64,000 nt of DNA from Bacteroidota bacterium (GCA_016124585.1 WGNL01000014.1:161163-225162); one strand, 5' to 3'. Positions 51,468-60,700 are shown, numbered from the stretch's first letter. Notes: generated from the sequence alone by a model not told the origin. A program made the numbers and translations.

Positions 51468-53144
51468 ATGGCTGACAACAAAATCATCTTCTCCATGTCG
51501 GGCGTCTCCAAGACGTTCCCTCTTCAAAAGCAAGTCCTCAAAAACATCTGGCTCTCGTTTTTTTATGGGGCAAAAATCGGCGTGCTTGGTCTCAACGGTA
51601 GTGGTAAGTCAACACTGTTGAAAATCATCGCTGGCCTCGACCAGAACTACCAAGGCAAAATCGAATTTGAAAAACAGTACAAAATCGGTTACTTGCCACA
51701 GGAGCCTGAGCTTGACGAGACGAAGACCGTCCGTGAAATCGTGGAGGAAGGCGTTGGTGAGTTGATGAAATACATGCACGAGTACAACGAGGTGAACAAC
51801 AAATTTGCCGAGCCGATGAGCGACGATGAGATGAACAAACTCATCGAGCGCCAAGGCGAATTGATGGACATCCTCGACCGGAACAACGCCTGGGAACTCG
51901 ACCACAAGCTTGACCGGGCCATGGACGCTCTTCGATGTCCGCCCGACGATGCCCAAGTGAAAGTCCTCTCTGGCGGTGAGCGCCGCCGGGTCGCTCTGGC
52001 CAGATTGCTGCTCTCCGAACCGGACATCCTCCTCCTTGATGAGCCTACCAACCACCTCGATGCCGAGAGTATCGACTGGTTGGAACAATTCCTGCAACAG
52101 TTCCCAGGCACGGTCATCGCCGTGACGCACGACCGTTACTTCCTCGACAATGTGGCCGGCTGGATACTTGAACTTGACCGTGGCGAGGGCATTCCATGGG
52201 AGGGCAATTACTCCAGTTGGTTGGAGCAGAAGGCCAAACGCTTGGAACTGGAAGCCAAGGCTGAAGACAAGCGCCGGAAGACACTTGAACGGGAGTTGGA
52301 ATGGATACGCATGGGACAGAAGGCCCGCCAAGCCAAGGGCAAGGCTCGTCTCAATGCCTACGACAAGATGGCTGGCGAGGAAACGAAAGAGAAAGAAGCA
52401 AAACTGGAACTCACTATTCCACCAGGGCCACGTCTCGGCGAGGTAGTGATTGAAGTGGAAAATTTGGACAAAGCCTTCAACGGGCGGGTGCTGTTTGAAA
52501 ACTTCAGTTTTTCCGTTCCGAAAAACAGCATCGTGGGCATCATTGGCCCGAACGGGGTGGGCAAGACGACGCTTTTCCGCATGATCATGGGGCAGGAAAA
52601 CCCGGACAGCGGCAGCATCCGCATCGGGGATACGGTGAAGGTGAGCTACGTGGACCAGTCGCACTCGGCGATTGATCCAGAAAAATCAGTCATCGAAATT
52701 GTGTCCGGCGGCCTTGACATCATAAAAGTTGGCAACTTCGAAATGAACGCCCGTGCCTACACCGGACGTTTCAATTTCACCGGAAACGACCAGCAGAAAA
52801 AGGCGGGCGTACTCTCCGGTGGGGAAAAAAACCGCCTCCACCTTGCTTTGACTTTGAAGGATGGCGGCAACGTCCTCCTCCTTGATGAGCCTACCAACGA
52901 TATTGACATCAACACCTTGCGGGCTTTGGAAGACGCGCTCGACGACTTCGCTGGCTGTGTCATGGTCATCAGCCACGACCGGTGGTTCATTGACCGGCTG
53001 GCCACCCACATTCTCAGTTTCGAGGACGAGGGCGAAGTGGTGTTTTTCGAAGGAAACTACCAAGATTACGAGGCAGCGAAAAAGGCCAAACTGGGCGATG
53101 TGACGCCGCACAGGCCGAGGTTTAAGAATTTGTTGAAATCGTAA
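51468..53144 (+). CDS. ettA: ABC-F translation factor (EttA-type)
   Basis: 558 residues, two ABC ATPase domains without TM segments: Walker A LGLNGSGKSTL and signature LSGGERRRVALARLLL, Walker B DILLLDEPTNHLDAES in domain 1; an interdomain linker (P-site tRNA interaction motif region, about 240-310, KRLELEAKAEDKRRK); then Walker A IGPNGVGKTTLFRMI, signature LSGGEKNRLHLALTL and DEPTNDIDINTLRALE in domain 2. EttA gates the 70S ribosome entry into elongation depending on the ADP/ATP ratio. Alternative ABC-F types differ in linker length; the high overall likeness favours EttA. Confidence 0.93.
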   Translation: MADNKIIFSMSGVSKTFPLQKQVLKNIWLSFFYGAKIGVLGLNGSGKSTLLKIIAGLDQNYQGKIEFEKQYKIGYLPQEPELDETKTVREIVEEGVGELMKYMHEYNEVNNKFAEPMSDDEMNKLIERQGELMDILDRNNAWELDHKLDRAMDALRCPPDDAQVKVLSGGERRRVALARLLLSEPDILLLDEPTNHLDAESIDWLEQFLQQFPGTVIAVTHDRYFLDNVAGWILELDRGEGIPWEGNYSSWLEQKAKRLELEAKAEDKRRKTLERELEWIRMGQKARQAKGKARLNAYDKMAGEETKEKEAKLELTIPPGPRLGEVVIEVENLDKAFNGRVLFENFSFSVPKNSIVGIIGPNGVGKTTLFRMIMGQENPDSGSIRIGDTVKVSYVDQSHSAIDPEKSVIEIVSGGLDIIKVGNFEMNARAYTGRFNFTGNDQQKKAGVLSGGEKNRLHLALTLKDGGNVLLLDEPTNDIDINTLRALEDALDDFAGCVMVISHDRWFIDRLATHILSFEDEGEVVFFEGNYQDYEAAKKAKLGDVTPHRPRFKNLLKS

Positions 53145-53195
53145 AGTCAGACGTATGCCAAAGCTGTTTTGTATTTTTTGAGGCAAAATTTTTCG

Positions 53196-54158
53196 ATGAA
53201 ATATTTTACCAAACTCCTCGTATTCAACATCTTATCGTTTTTTTTGATTGAAAAAACGGTAGCCCAAACTTCTATACTGTCAGAACGGATACCGGGCTCG
53301 AAAGTAAGTTTTCAACTGGCACTTGTCCCTGCTGGCACGTTCACGATGGGCAGCGCCGATGGTCCAGCAAATGAACAGCCTCCCCGCCAAGTTAAGCTTG
53401 ACAGCTTCTGGATTGGAATCACCGAGGTGGCCTATGACGAGTTCATCATTTTTTACCAAAAACAATACGATTCGGATTCCACGGCCAACCCAACACAAAC
53501 CTACAAGGCCGATGCCATCAGTCGGCCCACGCCACAGTACATCGATTATACTTACGGTATGGGAAAATCGGGTTTCCCAGCCGTGAGCATGACACAACAG
53601 GCAGCACTACGTTACTGCAAATGGCTGTATGAAAAAACAGGGCATTTTTATCGCTTGCCGACGGAAGCGGAGTGGGAATTTGCTTGTAAAAGCTCGCAGT
53701 CGTCAGCAGGGAACGGGCAGGTAGGCAATGAACTTAGTGATTACGCCTGGTTTTATGACAACAGTTATGAGAAATACCATGAGCTGGCACAAAAAAAGCC
53801 CAACCCCCTCGGTCTGTATGATATGCTCGGCAATGTGGCAGAATGGACGCTTGATTTTTACGAAGAAAATTATTTGCAAAACCTACAAGGTGAACTCACT
53901 GAAAACCCTTGGATTGAGCCTATCAAACGTCATTCCCGTACGGTAAAGGGTGGCTCTTACGACAGCACCACCGAAGAATGCACTTGTTCAGCTAGAAAAA
54001 AATCGCAGCCAAAGTGGCAGGCCCGTGATCCACAAATCCCCAAAAGTCGTTGGTGGAATCCTGATTCGCCGTTTGTTGGTTTTCGGGTAGTTCGGCCTGT
54101 GAAGCAGCCCTCTGCAGCGGAAATAGAAGCGTTTTTTGCGAAGGCGATTAAGGATTGA
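53196..54158 (+). CDS. FGE-sulfatase/SUMF1-domain protein (GldJ/K-like family)
   Basis: The ATG at 53196 (MKYFTKLLVF) is used in place of a TTG at 53169; 320 residues. Signal peptide, then a formylglycine-generating-enzyme-like domain: LVPAGTFTMGSADGPANEQ, FWIGITEVAYDEF, WLYEKTGHFYRLPTEAEWEFA, GLYDMLGNVAEWTLD and GFRVVRPV. Two Cys in CTCSARK occupy the place of the FGE active-site Cys region. Bacteroidota use this fold widely (GldJ/GldK and others), and catalytic function is often lost. Convergent with the DUF4350 gene. Confidence 0.82.
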   Translation: MKYFTKLLVFNILSFFLIEKTVAQTSILSERIPGSKVSFQLALVPAGTFTMGSADGPANEQPPRQVKLDSFWIGITEVAYDEFIIFYQKQYDSDSTANPTQTYKADAISRPTPQYIDYTYGMGKSGFPAVSMTQQAALRYCKWLYEKTGHFYRLPTEAEWEFACKSSQSSAGNGQVGNELSDYAWFYDNSYEKYHELAQKKPNPLGLYDMLGNVAEWTLDFYEENYLQNLQGELTENPWIEPIKRHSRTVKGGSYDSTTEECTCSARKKSQPKWQARDPQIPKSRWWNPDSPFVGFRVVRPVKQPSAAEIEAFFAKAIKD

Positions 54159-54184
54159 ATTATATTTTGCCCTAATATCCATCC

Positions 54185-55465
54185 TCACCTACATTCTCGA
54201 TAGAACTTTTCCATCAATCGGTGAAAATCTACCAATGTGTATTCCGAAAGATGGCCAGAATTGCTGATGTTCCGATTCAGGTTTAGGATTTTTTGAATAT
54301 GGTCTTCTGATACTTCAGAACGGGTCGCTAGGCTCTTTGCGAACTGCTCGTTAAGTTCCTTCGTGGACAGGTGGTAACGCTCCCGCACAAATATCAAGAA
54401 GAGCCTCATTTTTTGTGAGGCGAGTTGGCGGTGGTTATTTTGTATAAAAAATAGCCGACCAATCGTACCGATGAATTCCAGCGAAGTATTTGTGTTTTTC
54501 TCTAAAACGGGTATGACCCGCTGTCGCCGCTTGGCTCGGAATACTAGGTAGAGAACGGCCATTCCCAATAGAATGTACCAAGCCCACGCCAGCGCAGGCT
54601 GTTTAAGAATGTACTTAAGCGGGCTTTCCTTGGGCCCATCGGGATTGTTGCCAGCGTAATTATCAAAAGGGTTGTAGGGGCTTTCATCCCAGTAAATCGG
54701 TCCAGGTTTCAAGTGTGAAAATGCCTTGGAAGCATAGTCCAACCCCCTTTTTTCAACAAGATGAAGGTTGGTAAAGGCAAGAGGCGTAGTGTGCAGCAGG
54801 AATTCGCCCTTGCCGTAGGCAATGCTCAGAAAATTGGTGTGCTCTTCATTGATGGTACCAAGCTTTGTCAAGGATGTCTGTGCTTCACAAAAATACTCTT
54901 CAGGCATGTAGGACCATTCGTACTGGACAGGCTTACGCAGGAAAAGCCGCTTGAGTTTGTATCCTTTAGGGTCGGCTAATGAGGGATGCTGTAGATTCAT
55001 GTTCACGACCGTATCTGTCAGGTGGTAGAGGTTGCCGCTGAAAACGGTGGAGCTGTGACTGTACTCATCTTCATTCACACAACTGAGGTCGTTCAGGGAA
55101 TCGAGCAGGTTTTGTGGAATGTACGGGCAAGCGATGAATGCCCGATTACCTTCTTCCACGAAATGGAGAAGTTGGATGAGCGACAGCGAATCCAACCAGA
55201 AATTATTGCCGACATAAACGAAGCTGCCACTGTCGAGCCGCTCGCCCAAGCTGTCCGCCACCACTTCGAAGGACTGGCCGGGGTAGTAGGTTTCAAGCAA
55301 ATTGCGAACAAGATAGGTGCCGTAGGGGTCTTTGCTGTCGGGCTCGTAATGTTCTTGCCAACTGTAATTGGATTCATCACCGCCATTGCGGAATATAAAA
55401 TACAGCAGCACCGAAAATGCTACGGCCACTGCGCCGACGATGATAGGAATTTGTTTGTTCGACAC
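54185..55465 (-). CDS. DUF4350-domain membrane protein
   Basis: 426 residues starting at GTG (55465), which directly follows an in-frame TAG, so no earlier start is possible. TM helix at about 8-25 (IIVGAVAVAFSVLLYFIF), a periplasmic DUF4350-type domain with DPYGTYLVRNLLE and FVEEGNRAFIACPY, a second TM at about 295-310, and a cytoplasmic C-terminal part with HRQLASQKMRLFLIFVRERY. In many bacteria DUF4350 genes belong to MoxR/DUF58/DUF4129 operons. The DUF4129 gene is 16 bp upstream; moxR and DUF58 are not here. Confidence 0.8.
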   Translation of the reverse strand: MSNKQIPIIVGAVAVAFSVLLYFIFRNGGDESNYSWQEHYEPDSKDPYGTYLVRNLLETYYPGQSFEVVADSLGERLDSGSFVYVGNNFWLDSLSLIQLLHFVEEGNRAFIACPYIPQNLLDSLNDLSCVNEDEYSHSSTVFSGNLYHLTDTVVNMNLQHPSLADPKGYKLKRLFLRKPVQYEWSYMPEEYFCEAQTSLTKLGTINEEHTNFLSIAYGKGEFLLHTTPLAFTNLHLVEKRGLDYASKAFSHLKPGPIYWDESPYNPFDNYAGNNPDGPKESPLKYILKQPALAWAWYILLGMAVLYLVFRAKRRQRVIPVLEKNTNTSLEFIGTIGRLFFIQNNHRQLASQKMRLFLIFVRERYHLSTKELNEQFAKSLATRSEVSEDHIQKILNLNRNISNSGHLSEYTLVDFHRLMEKFYRECR

Positions 55466-55481
55466 CTAAAAAATGATGTAT

Positions 55482-56261
55482 TCATGCACTGGCCGAGGCC
55501 ACCGCTTTTTTCAAAGTAATTTCCAATTGGTCAAAATCTGACCTAGTAAGTGCTACTTTTCCGTACCAAACCCGCTCAAAAGCCAGTGTAACCTCCTGCA
55601 CCGTGGCAAAAAGTGGCGAACCAGCCAGTTCCCGAAGGTAAGTACCATTTGTCTTGTCCCGTTTCCACTGGATATGGTTTTTCAAGGAAAGCTCTTTCAA
55701 AACAGCGAGATAATACAGCCTTACAGCCATTGGGTAATCACCTGCGGCAATGGCTCGTTGGATGGGGTCGAGCAGTTCAGCTTCGTGCAGGTTCTCTTCG
55801 ATTTTGTCAATTTCTGACTGACTGACGGCGGGTTTTATTTTGTTGTTTTTGGGGCCAAACAGCCGTTCTCCATTGGCCATTTTTACAATCAAAAATATTA
55901 GTAACCCTACTACCACTAGAATACCCAACACCTTAAAAATTTGACCTAATCCCTTTAACCCATTGTTAGGAAGTTCAGCGTCATTTGATTCGGCATCCTC
56001 TCGCTCGAATTTGGACTTTTTCCCACCACCTTTTTTGTTAGCGCCACCTTTGGCTTTCTGATTTTTTTTCTTCGGGTCTTTTCCACTGTAGTCAATGCCT
56101 TCCTTGAGCGACTCCCATTTTTCTTCGTCAAAATCATGTCGTTGGATGGATTGTTCGGCATAGGTTTCATTGGGTGATGGGGAGGGCAATGGCTCTTCCT
56201 GCGCACGGAGGTTGGAGAGTGCAAGTAGACAGAAAACGAAAAAGGAAAAATAACGGGACAT
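55482..56261 (-). CDS. DUF4129-domain protein
   Basis: 259 residues with a signal peptide (LSNLRAQ), a Lys/Gly-rich low-complexity stretch (about 65-85, DPKKKNQKAKGGANKKGGGK), one TM helix (about 108-128) and a C-terminal DUF4129 region: AIAAGDYPMAVRLYYLAVL, IQWKRDKTNGTYLREL, FERVWYGKVALTRSDF. It forms a two-gene unit with DUF4350. A classical promoter lies upstream: TACTTTTG at 56288-56281. Confidence 0.8.
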   Translation of the reverse strand: MSRYFSFFVFCLLALSNLRAQEEPLPSPSPNETYAEQSIQRHDFDEEKWESLKEGIDYSGKDPKKKNQKAKGGANKKGGGKKSKFEREDAESNDAELPNNGLKGLGQIFKVLGILVVVGLLIFLIVKMANGERLFGPKNNKIKPAVSQSEIDKIEENLHEAELLDPIQRAIAAGDYPMAVRLYYLAVLKELSLKNHIQWKRDKTNGTYLRELAGSPLFATVQEVTLAFERVWYGKVALTRSDFDQLEITLKKAVASASA

Positions 56262-56280
56262 TGCGGATTTTCGTGAGGTT

Positions 56281-56311
56281 CAAAAGTAAGGCTTGGTCGG
56301 ATGTTTTCCAA
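56281..56311 (-). promoter_or_regulatory. Promoter of the DUF4129-DUF4350 unit
   Basis: Read leftward: TTG (56311-56309), 20 bp, TACTTTTG (56288-56281). Both elements and the spacing match the Bacteroidota housekeeping promoter. The -7 element ends 19 nt before the ATG. Confidence 0.65.
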
Positions 56312-56345
56312 CGAAGTTAAGGAACAACATTTTTTAAATATTATT

Positions 56346-57692
56346 TCACCCCCTAACTACTTCATTTTCAAGCACCTCCATTAACCCGTCAGCATTTACG
56401 GCATTCAATAGTACAGGCTGTATGGCGTTGATAGCAGTGGGTTCCAGTGGCAAGTCAACTTTGATATAATTGTCCGTAAAACCTGACATCCGCCCTTTTT
56501 CTGTGCTGTTTTCGAAGAGCACCAGTCTCGTTTCACCCAAATGGTTCTGGTAAAAATGGCGGCGTTTTTTTTCGGATAAAATGGTGAGCATCTCATTGCG
56601 CTGGCGGCGGATATGCATCGGCACGGGGTCTGGCATTTCTGCGGCGGGCGTGTTTGGGCGCTCCGAGTAGGTGAAGACATGGAGGTACGACACGTCCAGT
56701 TCGTTTAAAAATCGAAAGGTTTCCAAGAAATCCTCGTCTGTTTCGCCAGGAAAGCCCACTATCACATCCACACCGATGCAGCAGTGTGGCATCCTAGCCT
56801 TGATGAGCGCCACACGCTCTGCGTATAGTTCTCGTCGGTAACGGCGGCGCATGGCAGCCAGTTGCTTATTGTTTCCGCTCTGCAATGGCATGTGGAAATG
56901 TGGCATGAACCGCTCACTGGTGGCCACAAATTCGATGATTTCCTCGTTGCAAAGGTTTGGCTCAATGCTCGAAATGCGGAAGCGCTCAATGCCCTCTACC
57001 TTGTCCAGCTCTTTTATCAAATCAATGAAAAGCGCTTCTTTTTTCGGTTTCATTCCCTCGATGACCTCTGTTCCGTTGCCGAAATCGCCAATGTTGACCC
57101 CCGTCAGCACGACTTCCTTCACACCCATCTCAGCAATTTTTTTTGCATTAGCGACCACACTTTCTACCGTGTCGCTGCGACTGGCGCCTCGTGCCAATGG
57201 AATTGTGCAAAACGTGCATTTGTAATCGCAACCATCCTGTACTTTGAGAAAGGAGCGGGTGCGGTCGCCAAAACTGAAGGCATGGGTAAATGTATTTGCC
57301 TCCTTTACTTCTCCTGCTTGCACCAAACCCTTGCCCGGTGCCTTGCTCAGGTTGTCCACGAAATCAAGGATGCGAAACTTCTCGGAAGCACCCAGCACTA
57401 GGTCCACACCGGGGATTTCAGCGATTTCCTGCGGCTTGAGTTGGGCGTAGCAACCGACCACGATGACATTGGCATTCGGTGATTTGCGAAGCGCCCGTCG
57501 CACGATCTGGCGGCATTTTTTATCTGCAAAATCCGTCACTGAGCAGGTGTTGATAACGAAAATGTCGGCACCATCGTCGAAGCCAACTTCAGCGTAGCCA
57601 GCATCTTCGAAAAGCCTACCAATACTGGAGGTTTCGGAGTAGTTCAGTTTGCAGCCGAGGGTATGGAATGCGACGGATTTTGGCGTAGCCAT
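56346..57692 (-). CDS. mtaB: tRNA t6A37 methylthiotransferase MtaB
   Basis: 448 residues, radical-SAM methylthiotransferase: UPF0004 domain with Cys in TLGCKLNYSETS, INTCSVT and VVGCYAQ; radical SAM motif DGCDYKCTFCTIPLARG (CxxxCxxC); GEVVLTG-like KEVVLTGVNIGDFG; and a C-terminal TRAM domain with VLFENSTEKGRMSGFTDNYIKV. It converts N6-threonylcarbamoyladenosine-37 to ms2t6A in tRNA. The MtaB group (rather than RimO or MiaB) is supported by the N-terminal spacing and 448-residue length. A short array of ggattga words lies directly upstream. Confidence 0.93.
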   Translation of the reverse strand: MATPKSVAFHTLGCKLNYSETSSIGRLFEDAGYAEVGFDDGADIFVINTCSVTDFADKKCRQIVRRALRKSPNANVIVVGCYAQLKPQEIAEIPGVDLVLGASEKFRILDFVDNLSKAPGKGLVQAGEVKEANTFTHAFSFGDRTRSFLKVQDGCDYKCTFCTIPLARGASRSDTVESVVANAKKIAEMGVKEVVLTGVNIGDFGNGTEVIEGMKPKKEALFIDLIKELDKVEGIERFRISSIEPNLCNEEIIEFVATSERFMPHFHMPLQSGNNKQLAAMRRRYRRELYAERVALIKARMPHCCIGVDVIVGFPGETDEDFLETFRFLNELDVSYLHVFTYSERPNTPAAEMPDPVPMHIRRQRNEMLTILSEKKRRHFYQNHLGETRLVLFENSTEKGRMSGFTDNYIKVDLPLEPTAINAIQPVLLNAVNADGLMEVLENEVVRG

Positions 57693-57740
57693 TGCTTAAG
57701 GATTGATGGATTGAATGGGCGATGGATTGAATTGCAACCC
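57693..57740. repeat. ggattga word array upstream of mtaB
   Basis: ttaaggattgatggattgaa and gggcgatggattgaattgca: four near-copies of gatggattga in 48 bases. No inverted partner is obvious. Confidence 0.45.
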
Positions 57741-57782
57741 AATTTTCGCTGCAAAGATACAGCGATAGTAGTTTTTAAATGA

Positions 57783-57820
57783 AAAAGCGGGGCAAGCCAT
57801 TCTCTGGCTACCCCGCTTTC
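57783..57820 (-). terminator. Hairpin terminator after the second ompH gene
   Basis: Stem aaagcgggg(c)aagcca / tgg(c)taccccgctttt around a tctc loop, 48-85 bp past the ompH stop; read leftward it is followed by T-rich sequence. Confidence 0.7.
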
Positions 57821-57867
57821 TGATTTTTTTAGCTTAAAAAGCTGGTTTTACTGGCAATCGACGCTGC

Positions 57868-58386
57868 CTACTGCAAACCAAGTTTCGCTTTCACGAGTGA
57901 AGTGACATCGCTGGATTCATCTGCGTAGAGAATCACACCAGACTGAGAATCGAAAATGTACTGGAAGTTCCCTTCCTTGGCCACATCTTGGATGGCAGTG
58001 TTGACTTTCGCAAGGATCGGTTCCATATCCTTTTGTTGCTTTTCAGCCATGTCAGATTCCATTTTCTGGCCATAGGCGTAAAGGTCTTCCTGCATTTTCT
58101 GCAGCTCAGCAGTCACTGTTTCTTCTTCTTTTGGTGTCATTTCACCGCGTTGCTTTTTCTGTGATGCAGCATCTTGTTTTTGTTGAAAAGCGGCAACTTT
58201 CGCTTCGCCATCTTTTTTCAAAATGGTTTCATAAGCCTTCAAAGAGGATTGCAATTGTTTCATCTCCGGCAGTTCCGTCAGGATGGCAGCGGAGTTTACG
58301 TAGCCAAACTTTTGAGCTTGTGCTAAATTGGCAAAGCAAACGAGCAAGGTGGCAAATAGTCCAGTTTTTACAAAAGTCTTAATCAT
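57868..58386 (-). CDS. Periplasmic chaperone of the Skp/OmpH family
   Basis: 172 residues. Signal peptide ending AQAQ, then FGYVNSAAILTELPEM, a long charged coiled-coil hairpin (about 40-125: QSSLKAYETILKKDGEAKV through DLYAYGQKMESDMAEKQ), and a closing beta segment (NFQYIFDSQSGVILYADES). Skp trimers carry outer-membrane proteins across the periplasm. It is the second of two adjacent ompH genes; unlike the usual arrangement, bamA is not adjacent. A possible -7 element TAATTTTG lies at 58482-58475. Confidence 0.9.
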   Translation of the reverse strand: MIKTFVKTGLFATLLVCFANLAQAQKFGYVNSAAILTELPEMKQLQSSLKAYETILKKDGEAKVAAFQQKQDAASQKKQRGEMTPKEEETVTAELQKMQEDLYAYGQKMESDMAEKQQKDMEPILAKVNTAIQDVAKEGNFQYIFDSQSGVILYADESSDVTSLVKAKLGLQ

Positions 58387-58474
58387 TGTACTAAAAAAGT
58401 TTTTTCATGGCATGCCTCGCCTCCGGCGCTTTCGCCGGTGCAGCGGGTTTTCCTTTTTTTTTTGAAATAGTGTG

Positions 58475-58482
58475 CAAAATTA
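58475..58482 (-). promoter_or_regulatory. Possible -7 element of the second ompH gene
   Basis: CAAAATTA on the plus strand reads TAATTTTG toward the gene, about 90 nt before the ATG. No -33 element recognised. Confidence 0.3.
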
Positions 58483-58566
58483 GCAAAAAGGTTGTGCGGG
58501 TTGATTAATTGTTTGATGACTGTTTTGTTGTCGGGATTTAGATAACAAACAACGCCATCAATCCAA

Positions 58567-59082
58567 TTACTTCCGCTTCAGCCTTTCCAGCACGTCACCT
58601 GTTTTGTCGTAGTTGGGGCTTGCGAACAACATTCCGGCAGCACTGCTTTTGTCGAAAATGAAATCGTACCCCTTGTCACTGGCGTAGTCTTCAATGGCAG
58701 CGTACACCCGGTCTTGGATAGGTTGTACTAGTTCTTTCCGGCGTTGGAAAAGTGCGCCTTCTGGGCCAAATTTTTCTTTTTGAAGTTCCCGAACCTTTTT
58801 CTCCATATCCATGATTTCGTCCTCTTTTTTCTTGCGGGCATCGTCGCTCATCAGCACCTGTTCTGCTTGGTAGCGGTTGTATTGGCCTTTGATATTGTCA
58901 TACTCTTGGGCGATTTCTTGACGCCAGGTAGCTGCTACTTTGTCCAGTTCGTCCTGTGCTTTTTGATACTCGTCAATGCTTTCAAGGATGACTTTTACAT
59001 CCACGTAGGCGATACGCTGCGCCTCAGATTTGAAGGCAAAAGCAGCTACGAAAAGGAGTGCGAAAAATGTGTTTTTAAACAT
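58567..59082 (-). CDS. Periplasmic chaperone of the Skp/OmpH family
   Basis: 171 residues. Signal peptide (AFAFKSEAQ), then IAYVDVKVILESIDEY and a coiled-coil hairpin (about 40-125) rich in Lys/Glu/Gln, ending IEDYASDKGYDFIFDKSS, AGMLFASPNYD. Closely parallel to the downstream 57868 gene and likely a tandem duplicate with a shifted coiled-coil register. A TAATTTTG element at 59140-59133 may be its promoter. Confidence 0.9.
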   Translation of the reverse strand: MFKNTFFALLFVAAFAFKSEAQRIAYVDVKVILESIDEYQKAQDELDKVAATWRQEIAQEYDNIKGQYNRYQAEQVLMSDDARKKKEDEIMDMEKKVRELQKEKFGPEGALFQRRKELVQPIQDRVYAAIEDYASDKGYDFIFDKSSAAGMLFASPNYDKTGDVLERLKRK

Positions 59083-59132
59083 GATTTGATTTTTTTTTGA
59101 TTTTGTTACTTTGTTGAAATGCGAAACGCCGC

Positions 59133-59140
59133 CAAAATTA
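59133..59140 (-). promoter_or_regulatory. Possible -7 element of the first ompH gene
   Basis: CAAAATTA on the plus strand reads TAATTTTG toward the gene, about 50 nt before the ATG. Confidence 0.4.
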
Positions 59141-59346
59141 AGGCTTTCCGTTCGCCTTGCGTATGTAAAGACAGGTTTCTTGCAGTTTCGTTACAGCGTA
59201 TTTTCCTTAACTTTTTGGAAAATCACTCCATAAACTGCATTAAACGAACGGTTTACAGAGTGAACGGTTGGCTAGTTGCGTTAGACTTTAACGCAGGTTT
59301 AACCAGCATAAAACAAGGTTTAACATTTTTGGGGCACAAAAATGAA
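59141..59346. other. Intergenic DNA, nothing recognised
   Basis: Between the ompH promoter region and the terminator of the next leftward gene. Several words with taac/aacg are seen, but no gene, RNA fold or clean repeat. Confidence 0.35.
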
Positions 59347-59382
59347 AATGCCTACTGCGAAATTAAAGTCACAGTAGGCATT
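59347..59382 (-). terminator. Terminator of the 59405-60457 gene
   Basis: Perfect 11-bp stem aatgcctactg / cagtaggcatt with a 14-nt loop; read leftward it is followed by ttttcattttt. Confidence 0.8.
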
Positions 59383-59404
59383 ACATTTATTATTTGGTAA
59401 GTAC

Positions 59405-60457
59405 TCAAGAAAGTACGGCCACACCATTCGATTTTTGCTGTGTTTGGGTGGCATTCGTTGCAGCGACCACTTCGTTCAGCAATTCCCTTGAGATGACCTC
59501 GGCTTTGGCAATTTCCAATTTCACATTGAAGCGGTGCTTCACGCCGACCTCTATTTTGCGCTTCGCAACGATTAATGTCTGGTAACCTGGTGAACTCACC
59601 TCCACGTCGTAGACCCCGCTGGCCATGTTCATGTCAAAGCCACCTTTCGAGTCTGTGGTTGCCGTGTAGGTGGCGGCGTCCTCGCTGATGCTCACTGCCT
59701 TGATGTTCACATTCTCCAATGGGAGTTTGGTTTCGACAGCCGTAATAACCCCTTTCAATCCGGCAGCTTGGTTGCCCCGCACCTGCTTGAGCAAGGAATC
59801 GTACACAAACAACGACCGCTTTTCAGGGTCATTTTTAAAGACACGCTGGCTCAGCCTTAGCATCGGCATCAATGTTTTGAGGATGGCGGCATCTGCTTCC
59901 TCCTTCGCCGAGTTCAAATTTTCTTTGCTGTCCTCTTTGTTAAAATAAATGTTCCGAAGATTGGTGAAAGCTGTTGCCAACGTCTCAAACTCACCAGGGA
60001 AAGTGTCCGGCATATTGTCATTGGCGGAAAGTGCCGTAGCATTGGCCTGCATGAACAATTTGGCGGAATTGATGAGCGACGCCACACTGTCCCAATTTTC
60101 GTTGGTGGCCTCTTTGTAATACGGCTGCCCAGCCGCTTCCAGTTTTGATTTCAAAACCGATTTATCGTAAGCATCCGTGATATACCCTTTCAGCAACTGC
60201 CAATCGTTTGTGATTGCCAACGCTGCCTCAGTCATTTGTTGGCGGGACTCCACTGTCAGTTCCTTGCGGGCATAGTAGTCGGGGATGGCCTCGGCAACAT
60301 CCACTTTCGCCACTTGGTCAGCGATGAAACTAGGAGTATAGAGCTTTTTGGCCTTGCTGATAGCGGTGATATTGTCGAGGCAATAACCCCATGCCTTGCG
60401 GCTGAGGGTATAGAGGTTTTGCTGTTTGCCCCGGAATCCAATTTTGGTTTTTACCAT
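59405..60457 (-). CDS. Cytosolic-looking protein with a carboxypeptidase-regulatory-like C-terminal domain
   Basis: 350 residues, no signal peptide or TM segment. The first ~240 residues are helical with repeated Ala/Lys/Glu helices, no recognised domain. Residues about 238-320 have the beta pattern of carboxypeptidase-regulatory-like domains (LKGVITAVETKLPLENVNI, TDSKGGFDMNMASGVYDVEV, GYQTLIVAKRKIEVGV). This domain is normally extracellular, so its presence in a protein without a visible export signal is odd. Single gene with its own terminator. Confidence 0.7.
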   Translation of the reverse strand: MVKTKIGFRGKQQNLYTLSRKAWGYCLDNITAISKAKKLYTPSFIADQVAKVDVAEAIPDYYARKELTVESRQQMTEAALAITNDWQLLKGYITDAYDKSVLKSKLEAAGQPYYKEATNENWDSVASLINSAKLFMQANATALSANDNMPDTFPGEFETLATAFTNLRNIYFNKEDSKENLNSAKEEADAAILKTLMPMLRLSQRVFKNDPEKRSLFVYDSLLKQVRGNQAAGLKGVITAVETKLPLENVNIKAVSISEDAATYTATTDSKGGFDMNMASGVYDVEVSSPGYQTLIVAKRKIEVGVKHRFNVKLEIAKAEVISRELLNEVVAATNATQTQQKSNGVAVLS

Positions 60458-60700
60458 TGTACAAAGATTTTAAGGATGAAAAAAATCATTGAACAACAGC
60501 CTTGAGCAGGAATCACTCACACCTACAACACTTCACAACTGCCCGTAGGCTGTCTTGTTGGAAGCGCTTTAGCCGCAATGAAGTTGGAGATAAGGAATTT
60601 GGCGAAAGGTTGAGTTCGGTCTTTGTATTCCTTTGTAACAATGCAAAGGCAAATGATATGCCAAGTTTTGTTAAGGTGTAAAATCTAAGTTTTCGTCAAA
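60458..60700. other. Intergenic region, no gene seen
   Basis: No coding frame of quality. Nothing recognisable as promoter or RNA. Confidence 0.35.

Noticed and set aside
51609..52664. Open frame of about 350 codons antisense to ettA
   Set aside because: It lies wholly opposite a clear two-domain ABC-F gene; its length follows from the codon bias of the sense gene and it shows no protein motifs.
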